NCBI GenBank assembly: GCA_032209605.1 | Contig: JASFXZ010000013.1 | Span: 12,111,901-12,175,900 of the forward strand | From: Mactromeris polynyma | Taxonomy: Eukaryota > Mollusca > Bivalvia > Venerida > Mactridae | Reading direction: 5' to 3' | Length of the DNA stretch: 64,000 nt | In this document: piece after piece, positions 12,288 to 24,304 of the stretch | Layout: the number at the start of each line of letters is the position of its first letter | Position numbering within the stretch: the first letter of the stretch is position 1 | Made by a program: the position numbers and the translations under genes | Notes under the pieces: model-generated | Databases searched by the model: none | The model's input: the letters and a program-made list of their open reading frames with translations, nothing else | What the model was told of the DNA's origin: nothing

Positions 12288-14622
12288 TCTATGCCTTGTA
12301 CCAGCTCTATCGTCACTCTGGTTCTATGCCTTGTACTGGCTCTATCGTCGCACTGGTTCTATGCCTTGTACCGGCTCTATCGTCACACTGGTTCTATGCC
12401 TTGTACCGGCTCTATCGTCACACTTGTTCTATGCCTTGTACCAGCTCTATCGTCACACTTGTTCTATGTCTTGTACCAGCTCTATCGTCACACTGGTCCT
12501 ATGCCTTGTACCAGCTCTAAAGTCACACTTGTTCTATGCCTTGTACCAGCTCTATCGTCACACTTGTTCTATGCCTTGTACCGGCTCTATCGGCACACTG
12601 GTCTTATGCCTTGTAACGGCTCTATCGTCACACTGGTTCTATGCCTTGTACAGGCTCTATCGTCACACTTGTTTTATGCCTTGTACCGGCTCTATCGTCA
12701 CACTTGTTTTATGCCTTGTACCAGCTCTATCGTCACACTTGTTCTATGCCTTGAACAGGCTCTATCGTCACACTTGTTCTATGCCTTGTACCAGCTCTAT
12801 CGTCTCACTGGTCCTATGCCTTGTAACGGCTCTATCGTCACACTGGTTTTATGCCATACACTGGCTCTATCGTCTCACTGGTCCTATGCCTTGTACCAGC
12901 TCTATCGCCACACTGGTTTTATGCCATACACTGGCTCTATCGTCACACTGGTTCTATGCCTTGTAGCGGCTCTATCGCCACACTGGTTTTATGCCATACA
13001 CTGGCTCTATCGTCACACTGGTTCTATGCCTTGTACCGGCTCTATCGTCACACTGGTTCTATGCCTTGTACCGGCTCTATCGTCACACTTGTTCTATGCC
13101 TTGTACCAGCTCTATCGTCACACTTGTTCTATGTCTTGTACCAGCTCTATCGTCACACTGGTCCTATGCCTTGTACCAGCTCTAAAGTCACACTTGTTCT
13201 ATGCCTTGTACCAGCTCTATCGTCACACTTGTTCTATGCCTTGTACCGGCTCTATCGGCACACTGGTCTTATGCCTTGTAACGGCTCTATCGTCACACTG
13301 GTTCTATGCCTTGTACAGGCTCTATCGTCACACTTGTTTTATGCCTTGTACCGGCTCTATCGTCACACTTGTTTTATGCCTTGTACCAGCTCTATCGTCA
13401 CACTTGTTCTATGCCTTGAACAGGCTCTATCGTCACACTTGTTCTATGCCTTGTACCAGCTCTATCGTCTCACTGGTCCTATGCCTTGTAACGGCTCTAT
13501 CGTCACACTGGTTTTATGCCATACACTGGCTCTATCGTCTCACTGGTCCTATGCCTTGTACCAGCTCTATCGCCACACTGGTTTTATGCCATACACTGGC
13601 TCTATCGTCACACTGGTTCTATGCCTTGTAGCGGCTCTATCGCCACACTGGTTTTATGCCATACACTGGCTCTATCGTCACACTGGTTCTATGCCTTGTA
13701 GCGGCTCTATCGCCACACTGGTTTTATGCCATACACTGGCTCTATCGTCACACTGGTTCTATGCCTTGTACCGGCTCTAAAGTCACACTGGTTCTATGCC
13801 TTGTAGCGGCTCTATCGTCACACTGGTTCTATGCCTTGTACCGGCTCTATCGTCACACTGGTTCTATGCCTTGTAGCGGCTCTATCGTCACACTGGTTTT
13901 ATGCCTAACACTCTAACGTCAAACTGGTTCTATGTTTACACCGGCTCTATCGTCACACTGGTTTTATGCCATACACTGGCTCTATCGTCTCACTGGTCCT
14001 ATGCCTTGTACCGGCTCTATCGTCACACTAGTTTTATGCCATACACTGGCTCTATCGTCACACTTGTTCTATGCCTTGTACAGGCTCTATCGTCACACTT
14101 ATTTTATGCCTTGTACCGGCTCTATCGTCACACTTGTTCTATGCCTTGTACCAGCTCTATCGTCACACTTGTTCTATGCCTTGTACCGGCTCTATCGTCA
14201 CACTTGTTCTATGCCTTGTACCGGCTCTATCGTCACACTTGTTCTATGCCTTGTACCAGCTCTATCGTCACACTTATTTTATGCCTTGTACCGGCTCTAT
14301 CGTCACACTTGTTCTATGCCTTGTACCGGCTCTATCGTCACACTTGTTCTATGCCTTGTACCAGCTCTATCGTCTCACTGGTCCTATGCCTTGTACCGGC
14401 TCTATCGTCACACTGGTTTTATGCCATACACTGGCTCTATCGTCACACTTGTTCTATGCCTTGTACCGGCTCTATCATCACACTTGTTTTATGCCTAACA
14501 CCGGCTCTAACGTCAAACTGGTTCTATGTTTACACCGGCTCTATCATCACACTGGTTTTATGCCTTACACCGGCTCTAATGTCAAACTGGTTCCATGTTT
14601 ATACCGGCTCTAGTCACACTGG
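12288..14622. repeat. 35-bp minisatellite, ~66 units, with a 665-bp higher-order duplication
   Basis: The unit is TCTATGCCTTGTACCAGC + TCTATCGTCACACTGGT with variants (GTACCGGC, CATACACTGGC, GTAGCGGC, TAAAGTC). Variant order at 12361-13025 repeats almost exactly at 13026-13690. The marker ATGTC occurs at 12466 and at 13131, a shift of 665 bp or 19 units. Because 35 is not a multiple of 3 and the unit lacks stops, all forward frames stay open. The long apparent proteins are therefore artefacts. Confidence 0.97.
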
Positions 14623-15036
14623 TTCTGCACTCTGATTCCCTCCTCTTACAAGTCTGACATTTCTCATTCATGGTCTGTGATAAAAATCCAAAACAAACTT
14701 GTAGATAAGGCCCACTATACACCCACACTCATGGTTAATCTATTGATTGAAAGCCACAATTCTTGTGATGACAATTTCATAAATTTCATTTGCATACTAG
14801 ATTTTGTTTGGAAAGTCTTTAATAATTCCTGTAAAGGCAACTTTTTAGTTGCTTGTCTTGACATATATGGCCCTAAATGTGCACTGCTGCGCAAGTCTAT
14901 GTCTTGAGGGAGTCAGGTACATATAAAACTGGTCCATGTTTGTGTTGTATTATAGGCTGTTTGTAGCTTCACACTTGCATCTATTCATATAATGATGTTA
15001 ATTTTCTCTCATTCAGATGCTAATGTATCTACTTAT

Positions 15037-15457
15037 AAACCAATACCCATGGTATATCAGTGACTATGTGGTCGCCTGCAGTCAGATATAAACCAATACC
15101 CATGATATATCAGTGCCTATGTGGTCGCCTGCAGTCAGATATAAACCAATACCCATGATATATCAGTGACTATGTGGTCGCCTGCAGTCAGATATAAACC
15201 AATACCCATGGTATATCAGTGACTATGTGGTCGCCTGCAGTCAGATATAAACCAATACCCATGGTATGTCAGTGACTATGTGGTCGCCTTCAGTCAGATA
15301 TAAACCAATACCCATGGTATGTCAGTGACTATGTGGTCGCCTGCAGTCAGATATAAACCAATACCCATGGTATGTCAGTGACTATGTGGTCGCCTGCAGT
15401 CAGATATAAACCAATACCCATGGTATATCAGTGACTATGTGGTCGCCTGCAGTCAGA
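15037..15457. repeat. 53-bp tandem repeat, 8 units
   Basis: The unit AAACCAATACCCATGGTAT + ATCAGTGACTATGTGGTCGC + CTGCAGTCAGATAT repeats at 15037, 15090, 15143, 15196, 15249, 15302, 15355 and 15408 with very few differences. This implies recent expansion. Confidence 0.97.
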
Positions 15458-16531
15458 ACAGTGTATTTATCAACTGTTTCATATAGAGCTTTGTGTATGA
15501 ACATTTAAAATCCCACAATTCCATTCGGCTGCAAACATGTAGTAACCCAGATGTGCACGGTAACATTACTCACATCCATAGTTTTAGTTTGGTTCTCTTT
15601 TGTACATTCTAAGGGTGTCTAGATAGATTTGTAGAAAAGGGATCATGTTCTTTGTGTATGTAATAGTTTCACTGATATCTAAGTAGATCCCTAGATCAAC
15701 TGCTGTCTGCGTTAGAAGTTTATACTTAGTATTCCTGACATTTTGTGTAAGCCCCAAAGTTTCATTGCAGCAAAATCCGGCTCTGAACACAGAAAATGTT
15801 GAAAAGTTGATTTTCCTAAAATGTTGACTTCAATTTCAACTAAATGTTCATACTTCAATTTACAATAGCCATAAAATTAGTATATCTCCCAATGCTGTCA
15901 GTACATAAAAGGTGTGATGTCATCAAAGTATCGTTTATAACCCTGGAGATATGTGTGTTCATTGTATCTAATTTCCATATCTCTTATACAGATAGATATC
16001 AAATTTGGGGGAATTTAATTATTAAAATCTAAAATGGCAATATTTCAGGTCGGAATACAATAAATCTTCTTGCAAAGCGTGGGGTATATAATTCAATATT
16101 ACATTATACAATGTTTATATCTGTGTTAAGGTAGACCTGTCTTGCATTTGCTGAATGCAGGATACGTTATATGGTTAAATCTTACTCGGATTACAACCTA
16201 TATGTATTGCATATATTTACCAAGTTACTGTTGAAAGCTTACACCTGATTGTGCTAGAAATTTTTTTTGTCTGAAAATGTTTGATAAAAAATTAACCACA
16301 AACAAAAACAGTTGCATCCTGTTGCGGTATAAATTTAATGTTTTATCAACTTTTAGTCATGAATATTTAGACATGGATGCCTTTTGGGTGCATATAAGAC
16401 TAAAGTGATCACTATAGAATGATGTCTGCCTGTAAAAAGGTCCTAAGTTTGAATCTCTGACCACGGAGTCCTATGTGAATAATAATTTGATAGAACATAA
16501 TTCACTTAAATGAAGTCGGTGTTCTTCATCT

Positions 16532-16949
16532 CTTAATTATGAATACAAATGGGAAAGTTATCAGTTGCCTTGGTTACCAAACGGTGTTTAATAATAAAAG
16601 GGAGACAACTACTGTTTTCATTAGATATCCTTTTTCTTAATTATGAATACAAATGGGAAAGTTATCAGTTGCCTTGGTTACCAAACGGTGTTTAATAATA
16701 AAAGGGAGACAACTACTGTTTTCATTAGATATCCTTTTTCTTAATTATGAATACAAATGGGAAACGTTATCAGTTGCTTTGGTAACACCAAACAGTGTTT
16801 AATAATGAAAGGGAGACAACTACTGTTTTCATTAGATATCCTTTTTCTTAATTATGAATACAAATGGGAAACGTTATCAGTTGCTTTGGTTACACCAAAC
16901 AGTGTTTAATAATGAAAGGGAGACAACTACTGTTTTCATTAGATATCCT
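16532..16949. repeat. 104-107 bp tandem repeat, 4 units
   Basis: Units start with CTTAATTATGAATACAAATG at 16532, 16636, 16740 and 16847. Each contains AAAGGGAGACAACTACTG and ends ATTAGATATCC. Copies 1-2 and copies 3-4 form two subtypes (GCCTTGGTTACC versus GCTTTGGTAACACC). Confidence 0.95.
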
Positions 16950-16956
16950 CATAATT

Positions 16957-17028
16957 CGAGGACTCAACGCAACACTGTCGTACCTCCTATGTATATAGGA
17001 GTTACGTCAGTGTTGCGTTGAGCCCTCG
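16957..17028. repeat. 72-bp near-perfect palindrome / hairpin
   Basis: The arm CGAGGACTCAACGCAACACTG pairs with its complement at 17008-17028 with one mismatch. The centre (TCCTATGTATATAGGA) is itself self-complementary. It could be a fold-back element end product or a transcribed hairpin. It lies directly after the 104-bp array. Confidence 0.85.
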
Positions 17029-17490
17029 ATATACTGTAACACTTACAGCAACTGTGAAAGTTATGTGCTTAGATATCATGATGGTTACATCAACCAGGAA
17101 GGTTAGTTATGTCAATAGATATCATGAAAACATAACAGTTACATACATTACTTGCTTTGATTGTGTGGAAGTTTGTACATGAATACTTAGTCAGCAATGT
17201 TAAGCATGATCTGTTGTTGGTCTTGATTGTACTATTCAACTTAATGTCAAAGAAGTTTACTGTCATGATTTACCTGATATACAGTTGAACATTCTTCCAT
17301 CAGGAAGTTAGGGATGTTTTCCACTTGCTGCTTAAAAGGATGATTTGTAGAACATATTAGGTTAGATTAGTTTGGTATCCAAGGGCTTTGTTTGAGATGA
17401 AGGAATACAAATAAGCCCTAATGTAAAACGGCCTGTAGACTTGCCTGTTCTCCAAGCTTGGTATTACATATACTAAAGTAAAACATGATA

Positions 17491-17728
17491 TGAACGCTGC
17501 TGTATGATTTCCAACCTCTTCTGTAAGTGACGTCATTTCAAGAAAACGCAACATGTGATGTCACTATTTGCAAGCAGGAAACAATATTTACTCCGTATTG
17601 TCACTTCGTTTTCATATTGATATATGGGGTAACTATTGCTTACTGTCAGTACATCGTGACGTCACATATGTGTTTTGTGGAAATGACGTCACTTAAAGAA
17701 GAGGTTGGGGATCGTACAGCAGCGCTCA
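17491..17728 (+). mobile_element. MITE with long TIRs and CRE palindromes, copy 1
   Basis: The ends are TGAACGCTGCTGTATGATTT and the reverse complement of TGAGCGCTGCTGTACGAT, and the inverted similarity extends through CCAACCTCTTC and further inward. TGACGTCA occurs near 17527, 17656 and 17683. A second copy in inverted orientation is at 39368-39598. Confidence 0.85.
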
Positions 17729-18698
17729 TATATGTACTACACGGTTTGAAAGAAACAAAATTTGATAGATCTCAATCCTAATTTTGAAAACTAACTTTTA
17801 GTGAACAGGGGGTCAGAGGTAATCATTTATGTGATGAACTATGGTAAGGTTTGCCTTATTATCTTTGACAGGGTATTATATTCCTTCCATGATGGAAACT
17901 GGGTCAGCAAGGGTCAGAAATTAGGTCACTAGGTCAATTCATAATACATAAGCCTTATAAACAATGCTTAAGGCCACATTTTGTCCATCATCTGCATGAA
18001 ACCTAGGCAGAATGTTTTTCATAGTCTATGTCAAGTCTGAAACTAGGTCATGTGGGGTAAAAAAAGTAGGTCAGTTGCATAAAATTCTCTATTAAATTAG
18101 CAGAAATTCACTCCTTTATTGTAATATGTATTGTTTTATGTAATATTAAGAAAAAAATGTATTATGATTGCAAAAGTTAGTTAAGTATTCTATGTTAACA
18201 GTAGTGTTACATGAAGGGTAAAAATTGCAGTACATTTTATTGACCTTGAGTCTTCACGTAGAGAAATTATTATTCCAAAATCTGATGAAAGAGTTGCCAT
18301 GTTGAATGTGTGATAGTGTTTACCTTCCTCTTACTGCATGCAGTTATCCATGGAGGAAGTATAGGGCTGGAGAATAAATTTATAAATTTTTCTTCCTCTG
18401 AATTTTTTGTTAAAATGATAAAACAGATACAACGGGTCGGACATAAGTGATTTGTCAGACAGTAATGTCACAGTCTGTATCAATATTCAGTGTATCAGGT
18501 ATAAAGTCGTATTTGACGGAGGATAATTTAGCGGTGCATACATCGTGGCCTTGAATGTATTACATGGATTTTGGTTATGATTAGTTTTCCTGGCATACTG
18601 CACGCAGTTCACACCAATCTTACATGTATGCGATGAATCAAGGAACTGAATCAGGTTATTTTTCCTTCAGTATAGCAACAAGACAACAATTGAGAATT

Positions 18699-18910
18699 AG
18701 GGTTTTCCCAAGGATTTTTCAGCTAGGAGTCCTTGGACCCTCATGTTTGATATATTGGGGGTCCTTAATAAATGTTTAGGGTCCCAGATATGCACTTTAT
18801 ACTTGACAAAAGTTTATTTTAGGGGTCCCAGGGATGCATAGTTAGTTGAAAATGGGAGTCCATAGAAAGAAAAGGGGAGTCGGGGACTCAAGATTTCTGC
18901 ATCAGGGAAT
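18699..18910 (+). mobile_element. CAGGG-ended hAT-like MITE, family D copy 2
   Basis: It begins AGGGTTTTCCCAAGGATTT and shares with the 40332-40549 copy the blocks GTCCTTGGACCCT, ATACTTGACAAAAGTTTATT and TTGAAAATGGGAGTCCATAG. Its outer ends and target duplication are decayed. Confidence 0.75.
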
Positions 18911-19139
18911 CTTGTTTAATATGTTCCATCGTGGCATTTTTTTCAAGGGGCTGAAATTATATTCATGTCTGAATGAAATATACGCCATGTCCATAATTAT
19001 GTGTGTAAATTTAAAATATCTTCAAAGTAAAAATATATATTACGTGTTATTGTTTCAAACCTGTGGTTTACCTGTGTGATGGTGTGTCCATCGTACGTGT
19101 GTCCGAAAACAATTGCTTGTGAACAAGATAAAGTCTTCA

Positions 19140-19600
19140 GTTTTGATTGTATCACAATCAAACTTATACAGTAGTAAGATATCCATGAGAGCTCGGTTCC
19201 TTTCGAGAACCAGCCAGCTCCGCCTGTGCATGACTGGATTATGGCCCTTGAAAAATGGGAAAATTCCAAATATTGAGCTTGTGAAGACAATAGAGCCGTC
19301 ACTTATTATCTGATGTTGACCAAACTTATACAGTTATTAGATATCCATGAGAGCTTGGTTCCTTTTTAAAATTAGATCCGCCTATGCATCATCCCATGAT
19401 GGGGTTATGGTCCCTTGAAAATGACAAAATTGCTATATACGGTACATAAGCTTGTCAATAGAGCTTCCATTTTTTATTTGATCTTCACCAAACTTGGACA
19501 GTAGTTCGATGTTCATGAGACCTTGGTTACATTTGAAAAAAAACCCAGACACATCTGTGCATACATGACTTCATTATGGCCCTTGAAATGAGCATGATTT
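19140..19600 (+). repeat. Three diverged ~180 bp tandem repeat units
   Basis: Three successive units share the order AAACTTATACAGTAGT, ATCCATGAGAGCTCGGTTCC, CCGCCTGTGCAT, TTATGGCCCTTGAAA and AGCTTGT...AATAGAGC. They are diverged from one another. Similar repeat blocks are, from memory, widespread in bivalve genomes. No coding signal. Confidence 0.65.
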
Positions 19601-19620
19601 TTGTATGTATGTATGTATGT

Positions 19621-20006
19621 ATTACTGTGTTTATGAGGTCGCCCGTCGCCGCACACATTTTTTATAATGCACTTTATGGTATTTTGGTCGACCCGGTTTG
19701 TCCCCCGCACACCATAAATATACTTTTTTGAAAGCGAAGGGGGAAATTTACCTGCCAGTAGAGCAATATAGGTCAAACAGACAATTTTTGAAGCCAAATA
19801 CGGTCACTGCACAGTGCCAATGAGACCCATCGTACAGTAACCATTTTCCTGGAATCTACCCAGTACTTTCCTGGTTACATGCCAGTACTATGTTAGGTGG
19901 GAAACACTGAAAATCATTTCTGTTTTATCCGGCGAGACGTGGGATCGAACCCACGACTTTTGGATTCGTAGTCAGCAGCGTTAACCACTAAGCCACAGGG
20001 CCACCT
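19621..20006 (-). mobile_element. ~390 bp tRNA-headed SINE, family C copy 1
   Basis: On the minus strand the head (20005-19929) has tRNA boxes (TGGCTTAGTGGTTAACGC and GGGTTCGATCCC) and an Arg-like anticodon loop CTACGAA. The body continues to the AT-rich end at 19621. The whole unit is repeated in the same orientation at 58663-59063 with only minor changes. Confidence 0.8.
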
Positions 20007-20286
20007 TAGATTTTTGTAATCAGTAGATCCTCAATAAATGTCTTCTATGAAGTGACCCTCTTGTTCATTGTATATTATTTATAACTACAGGCTTTTTGTT
20101 GTTGTTGTTGATTTGTTTCATTATGATTTTATATTCAGACTTGCCTAATTAAAACTGATAATTTTATCTACCGAATACTGTTTTAATACATTATACATAC
20201 CCTTTATTTTGAATGAACCTGATTTCTGATGAGAGAAATTATGATTTTCCAGGTGTTAACATATTGTGTTTATTGTGTATATTCAG

Positions 20287-20373
20287 GCGGAGGAGAAGAT
20301 CCAAGCTAGACGACAGGCACGTGTAGAAGCACGAGAAATCCGACTGCGTGAAATAGAGAGGCAACAAAAGGAG
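20287..20373 (+). CDS. LRRFIP exon 2 (residues 27-55), charged N-terminal helix
   Basis: This is a 29-codon exon between a TATTCAG acceptor and a GTAATA donor, phase 0 on both sides. It encodes AEEKIQARRQARVEAREIRL followed by REIERQQKE. The motif ARRxARxEARxIRxxExERQQKE is the most conserved signature of LRRFIP1 and LRRFIP2 and secures the family assignment. It is expected to form a long charged helix. Confidence 0.96.
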
Positions 20374-20465
20374 GTAATATAGTCTTGTAACATTTCTTTT
20401 ATTGATTGTTAAATGAAAAATACTGCATTTTCTCAGTTCCATGTTGTCACAGAATATAATTTATA

Positions 20466-21353
20466 CAGGGTGCCCACGCTTCCTGGAAAACTGGAAAAGT
20501 CCTTGATTTTTTCATGTCATTTTCCAGGCCTTGAAAAGTGCTTGAATTTAAAAGAAAGGGGAAAAAATGGGAAAAAGTTGGGAATTTTGTATTTTCTGGA
20601 CACTCTTTTAAAAAACTCACTTAAAATCAGATAATAAATAGCGGCTTTGCAAGCCTTGGAAAACTCGGGTCGGAGTGAGCGTAAGGAACGACAACTCTTG
20701 TCATGCGAGTCATATTTAGTAGTGGTGTTTAACCTACATAGTCTATACGGAGTTGTCATTCTTTGGAAAGCGTCTGACGTTTATGATGAAAGAAAAATGT
20801 GGACGCAATTTTAAAACATGCTGTCTTTTCTACGAAGAAGAGAAATGCTGTTTTGGTCCTTGAATATTGTGAAAATACCCTTGAATAGTGAGCGTAAGGA
20901 ACGACAACTCTTGTCGCGTGAGTCACATTTAGTGTGGTGTTTAACCTACATAGTCTATACGGAGTTGTCATTCTTTGGAAAGCGTCTGACATTTATGATG
21001 AAAGAAAAATGTGGACGCAATTTTAAAACATGCTGTCTTTTCTACGAAGAAGAGAAATGCTGTTTTGGTCCTTGAATATTGTGAAAATACCCTTGAATAG
21101 TGAGCGTAAGGAACGACAACTCTTGTCGCGCGAGTCATATTTAGTAGTGGTGTTTAACCTACATAGTCTATACGGAGTTGTCATTCTTTGGAAAGCGTCT
21201 GACGTTTATGATGAAAGAAAAATGTGGACGCAATTTTAAAACATGCTGTCTTTTCTACGAAGAAGAGAAATGCTGTTTTGGTCCTTGAATATTGTGAAAA
21301 TACCCTTGAATAGTCCTTGAATTTTTTTCTGGGAAAAGAGTGGAAACCCTGTT
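20466..21353. mobile_element. CAGGGT-ended hAT-like element with an internal 213-bp tandem triplication
   Basis: The left end is CAGGGTGCCCACGCTTCC, and the right end is the complement of CAGGGTTTCCACTC. The direct repeat TTTATA flanks both ends (before 20466 and from 21354). Inside, a unit of about 213 bp starting GTGAGCGTAAGGAACGACAA occurs at about 20676, 20887 and 21100, each ending near CCTTGAATA. Frames open across the array are repeat artefacts. Confidence 0.8.
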
Positions 21354-22293
21354 TATATTATAAACATGTACGTTTTAACAATCTGTAATGCAGCACAGAT
21401 GCTTGAAGTAACAATGTTAAGTAACACATAAATGAGATTTTTTGTGTGAAATGTATAACGACTAGCTTGAATCGACTGTTTCACCGACTGTTTGCGTGGA
21501 TTTTTTACACTGGGAATAAATTGCCGGTAACAAGGATGCATTTATTACTGATCACAAAAATGTTGAAGTCAGTTTGTATTGAATGAATTTACTTGAACAT
21601 TTTTGCCATTTTATATTGATTTGTATGAAATGTCATGTTATGTCGTACGGTCCCACAAACAATGACAATACTGTAAGTGGTGTTTTGTTGGTAAATGTAT
21701 TTTTTTCACAAATTGTTACGCAATAATTAATACTCTTGTCACCTAATTGTCCAAAAAGGTAGATTTCTCGCTGGTGGTACATATTTGTGCTTTCACACAC
21801 TGGAAGGGGGGGGGGCTTAGATTTACTACCCCTTGTCTTTCTGTCAGTCATTACGTCCATCTGTCCCACAATGTAGTTCATATCTCCTGAAGCATTGGAC
21901 CTATAATCTCCAAACTTTATAGGGATGTATATCAGTATGTGAGGTTGTGTACCTGGGGTTTAGTCCTTCTCGACCATTGAGTTATGGGCCTTGACTCTCC
22001 CTGATTGAGTAAATGTCCTATGGACACTTTTTCTAGTTAACAAATACATTAAACCGAACCGAACATAATGTTTGTTTGAATGTAAATGCTGTCAGTGGAG
22101 ATGGAATATACTTACAGTAATAATCTGTGGAGCCTCAAACATGCATGGTACTTATATCAGTGGATAATGGATATAAATAATTTGTTAATTTTACAGTACT
22201 GTCTTGCTTCAGTGTTCACGCCGTAACAATACAACAGCAGAGTCCCCTAAATGAGCAATTTGCTGCTTCACGTCTCTTATGTCACTCCTGTTA
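21354..22293 (+). other. LRRFIP intron 2, segment without identifiable features
   Basis: This is AT-rich non-coding sequence. The part at about 21830-22000 (starting CTGTCAGTCATTACGTCC) resembles common bivalve dispersed repeats, but there is no second copy in this window to prove it. No exon is supported. Confidence 0.5.
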
Positions 22294-22683
22294 CAGTCTT
22301 CATGATAATTTTTTTTGAAGGACTTGCCCATTTGGGCAGACAGCTTGCAATTTCCGCTTGCCCGAATTCACTTTCACTTGCCCGAATAAAAATCAACAGC
22401 ATCGTCTAAGTTACGAATAAACATTATGTTTTGATTTGTTAAATCGGAAACGAAGACTGGTAACAATAGTTGATGAAAAAGTGCTGTTACACAAACAAAA
22501 TTGACAAAAAAATGGTATTGCGTGTACTACATCATCAACTTTTGTGACATCTTCGGTAAAAGCTAGTCACACCAGACCACGAACACGACTTGCCCGTTCG
22601 GGCAAGTGAAATGGATTTTTTACTTGTCCAAAGGTAATTTCACTTGTCCCGGGCTTCGGGCAAGTGGGTTATCGTGAAGACTG
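22294..22683. mobile_element. MITE with 15-bp TIR CAGTCTTCATGATAA
   Basis: The left end CAGTCTTCATGATAA matches the complement of the right end TTATCGTGAAGACTG with one difference. The subterminal parts repeat ACTTGCCC / GGGCAAGT palindromes (22322, 22377, 22588, 22643). About 390 bp, non-coding. Confidence 0.75.
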
Positions 22684-23858
22684 CTATGTAGTCTTCAGTA
22701 AGCCAGTTAGTGTTCATTCCCAAAAAGTAATGACTTGTCAATTTATGTCAAGTTGAAGTTTGTCAAGTAATGCCTTAGCTATTTTATGTTCATACGTTTT
22801 GTCAGTTTATATCGTATGTAAGTTTTGCCATGCTAACTATATTATCAAATAATTGATCACAAATTGCCCAATCTATACAGCACTGGACACCGTGTCAGAA
22901 TTGGTTTTTGTAGCAAAATGCAATTTATTGAAAGGTCGTCTGAACAGATATCAATTAATTTGTGTTGATATTTTCTCCCAGTATGTTGGTAAGACAGATT
23001 TCTTGTTAAATTTCACAGGATTTAATTAAAGGATGCTGGCATTGTGGATCGTATTGATTAATTCATTACAGAATTACCGGTATATAAAAATTCAACTTCC
23101 ATGTAAATTTATTAAGAATTTTCTTTAATATTTTATGTTATGCATTTTCTTGTCCGGAAAGTTTATAACATTTTTTAGTGAAATTAATTACTTCTAAAAA
23201 CATTGGCACCATCATGGCATGTTTATTTTTTTCATCAAAGTAAATAATCATCATTCAATTCAAACGTTTATGTATAAATAATATATATTTTCAATGAGAG
23301 AATTGCTCCCATCTGTCCAAAGTTGGTGAGAGAATTTCAATTTCAGTGAGATTTTTAATGAGAAATGGATAACGCAAATATAAAACATACTGAGTAATTT
23401 TATTCAAATTGACGAGAATGAAACACTTATGTAATTGAAATTAAACTTATGCTACATTATTATTTAAACTGATTATGTAACAATGCGTATGGCAGAGGAT
23501 GTCTTCCCATCTCATAACTGTGCATCATTTCAGATAGTAGATGCTTATAAAATACAGTGTGTAAAACGTTTGTAAACAAAGACTCTTCCGGGATGCATAA
23601 ACGCTTGAAAAAAATTGAGCGAAATGACATTAAAAATTAGTGAAAAGGCACAAAATACGCAAACTTTGAGCCAGCGCGATAATCTCTCGCATTTATGCAC
23701 TTTCAATGATATTTAGACGATTTTTTGAGAGAAATTGCAAAAATCGCTTATTAGAATTATCCCTGTTCATAACATATGCTTATAAGGACAAAAAATCTTG
23801 TACTTCATATCTACAAAAATTCTTCCTGCTCATCGAGGTTTACATGTGTCTCATTGAT
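22684..23858 (+). other. LRRFIP intron 2, AT-rich segment with nothing identified
   Basis: No open frame, repeat copy or RNA gene that I can support was seen here. Confidence 0.5.
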
Positions 23859-24022
23859 ATACACTGCAAGGTGTGATTATATTCTCCAGTGAAGGTTGTA
23901 TACACTGCAAGGTGTGATTATATTCTACAGTGAAGGTTGTATACACTGCAAGGTGTGATTATATTCTCCAGTGAAGGTTGTATACACTGCAAGGTGTGAT
24001 TATATTCTCCAGTGAAGGCTGT
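23859..24022. repeat. 41-bp tandem repeat, 4 units
   Basis: The unit ACACTGCAAGGTGTGATTAT + ATTCTCCAGTGAAGGTTGTAT recurs every 41 bp from 23861. The copies are almost identical. Confidence 0.95.
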
Positions 24023-24304
24023 TACTATGTAATACAATATTTCATAAATTGAGGAATATATTCGAGTGATTTGTCACATTGTTCAATCTTTTGTACTGAC
24101 AGAGGTAATCCTTTCGTTTAGAATAATGAATGATGTTTATTCAATCTAATTGATGACCCTTCAAACGTCTTCCATTTAGATTTGTTTTAAAATGTCAATA
24201 TTTTGAAAACAGATGTATTGAGCTATTAATTGGTAAAAAGGATATGATTGTAATATATTTACTTGCTTGTTGCAGTGATAAACTATATGATATATTATAT
24301 ATAT

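Larger units (their letters stand above)
1638..20286 (+). other. LRRFIP intron 1: repeat-filled, no further exon seen
   Basis: This 18.6 kb intron has no additional coding exon that I can support. The mobile elements and tandem arrays in it are listed separately. I see nothing identifiable in about 4619-5326, 5536-6431, 7273-9345 (apart from a C12 run near 8270 and a C8 run near 8710), 10479-12287 (apart from an (AAC)n microsatellite near 11838), 14623-15036, 15458-16531, and 17729-18698. The last of these carries vague GGTCA-rich low-complexity sequence at 17860-18070. Confidence 0.7.

Noticed and set aside
12155..14635. Several long hydrophobic repeat proteins (up to 446 aa) on the + strand
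   Set aside because: They are the 35-bp minisatellite read in different frames; there is no codon bias, no splice context, and all frames are equally open.
20413..21239. Duplicate small proteins MLSFLRRREMLFWSLNIVKI
   Set aside because: They repeat because of the 213-bp triplication inside a transposon; no homology or start context.
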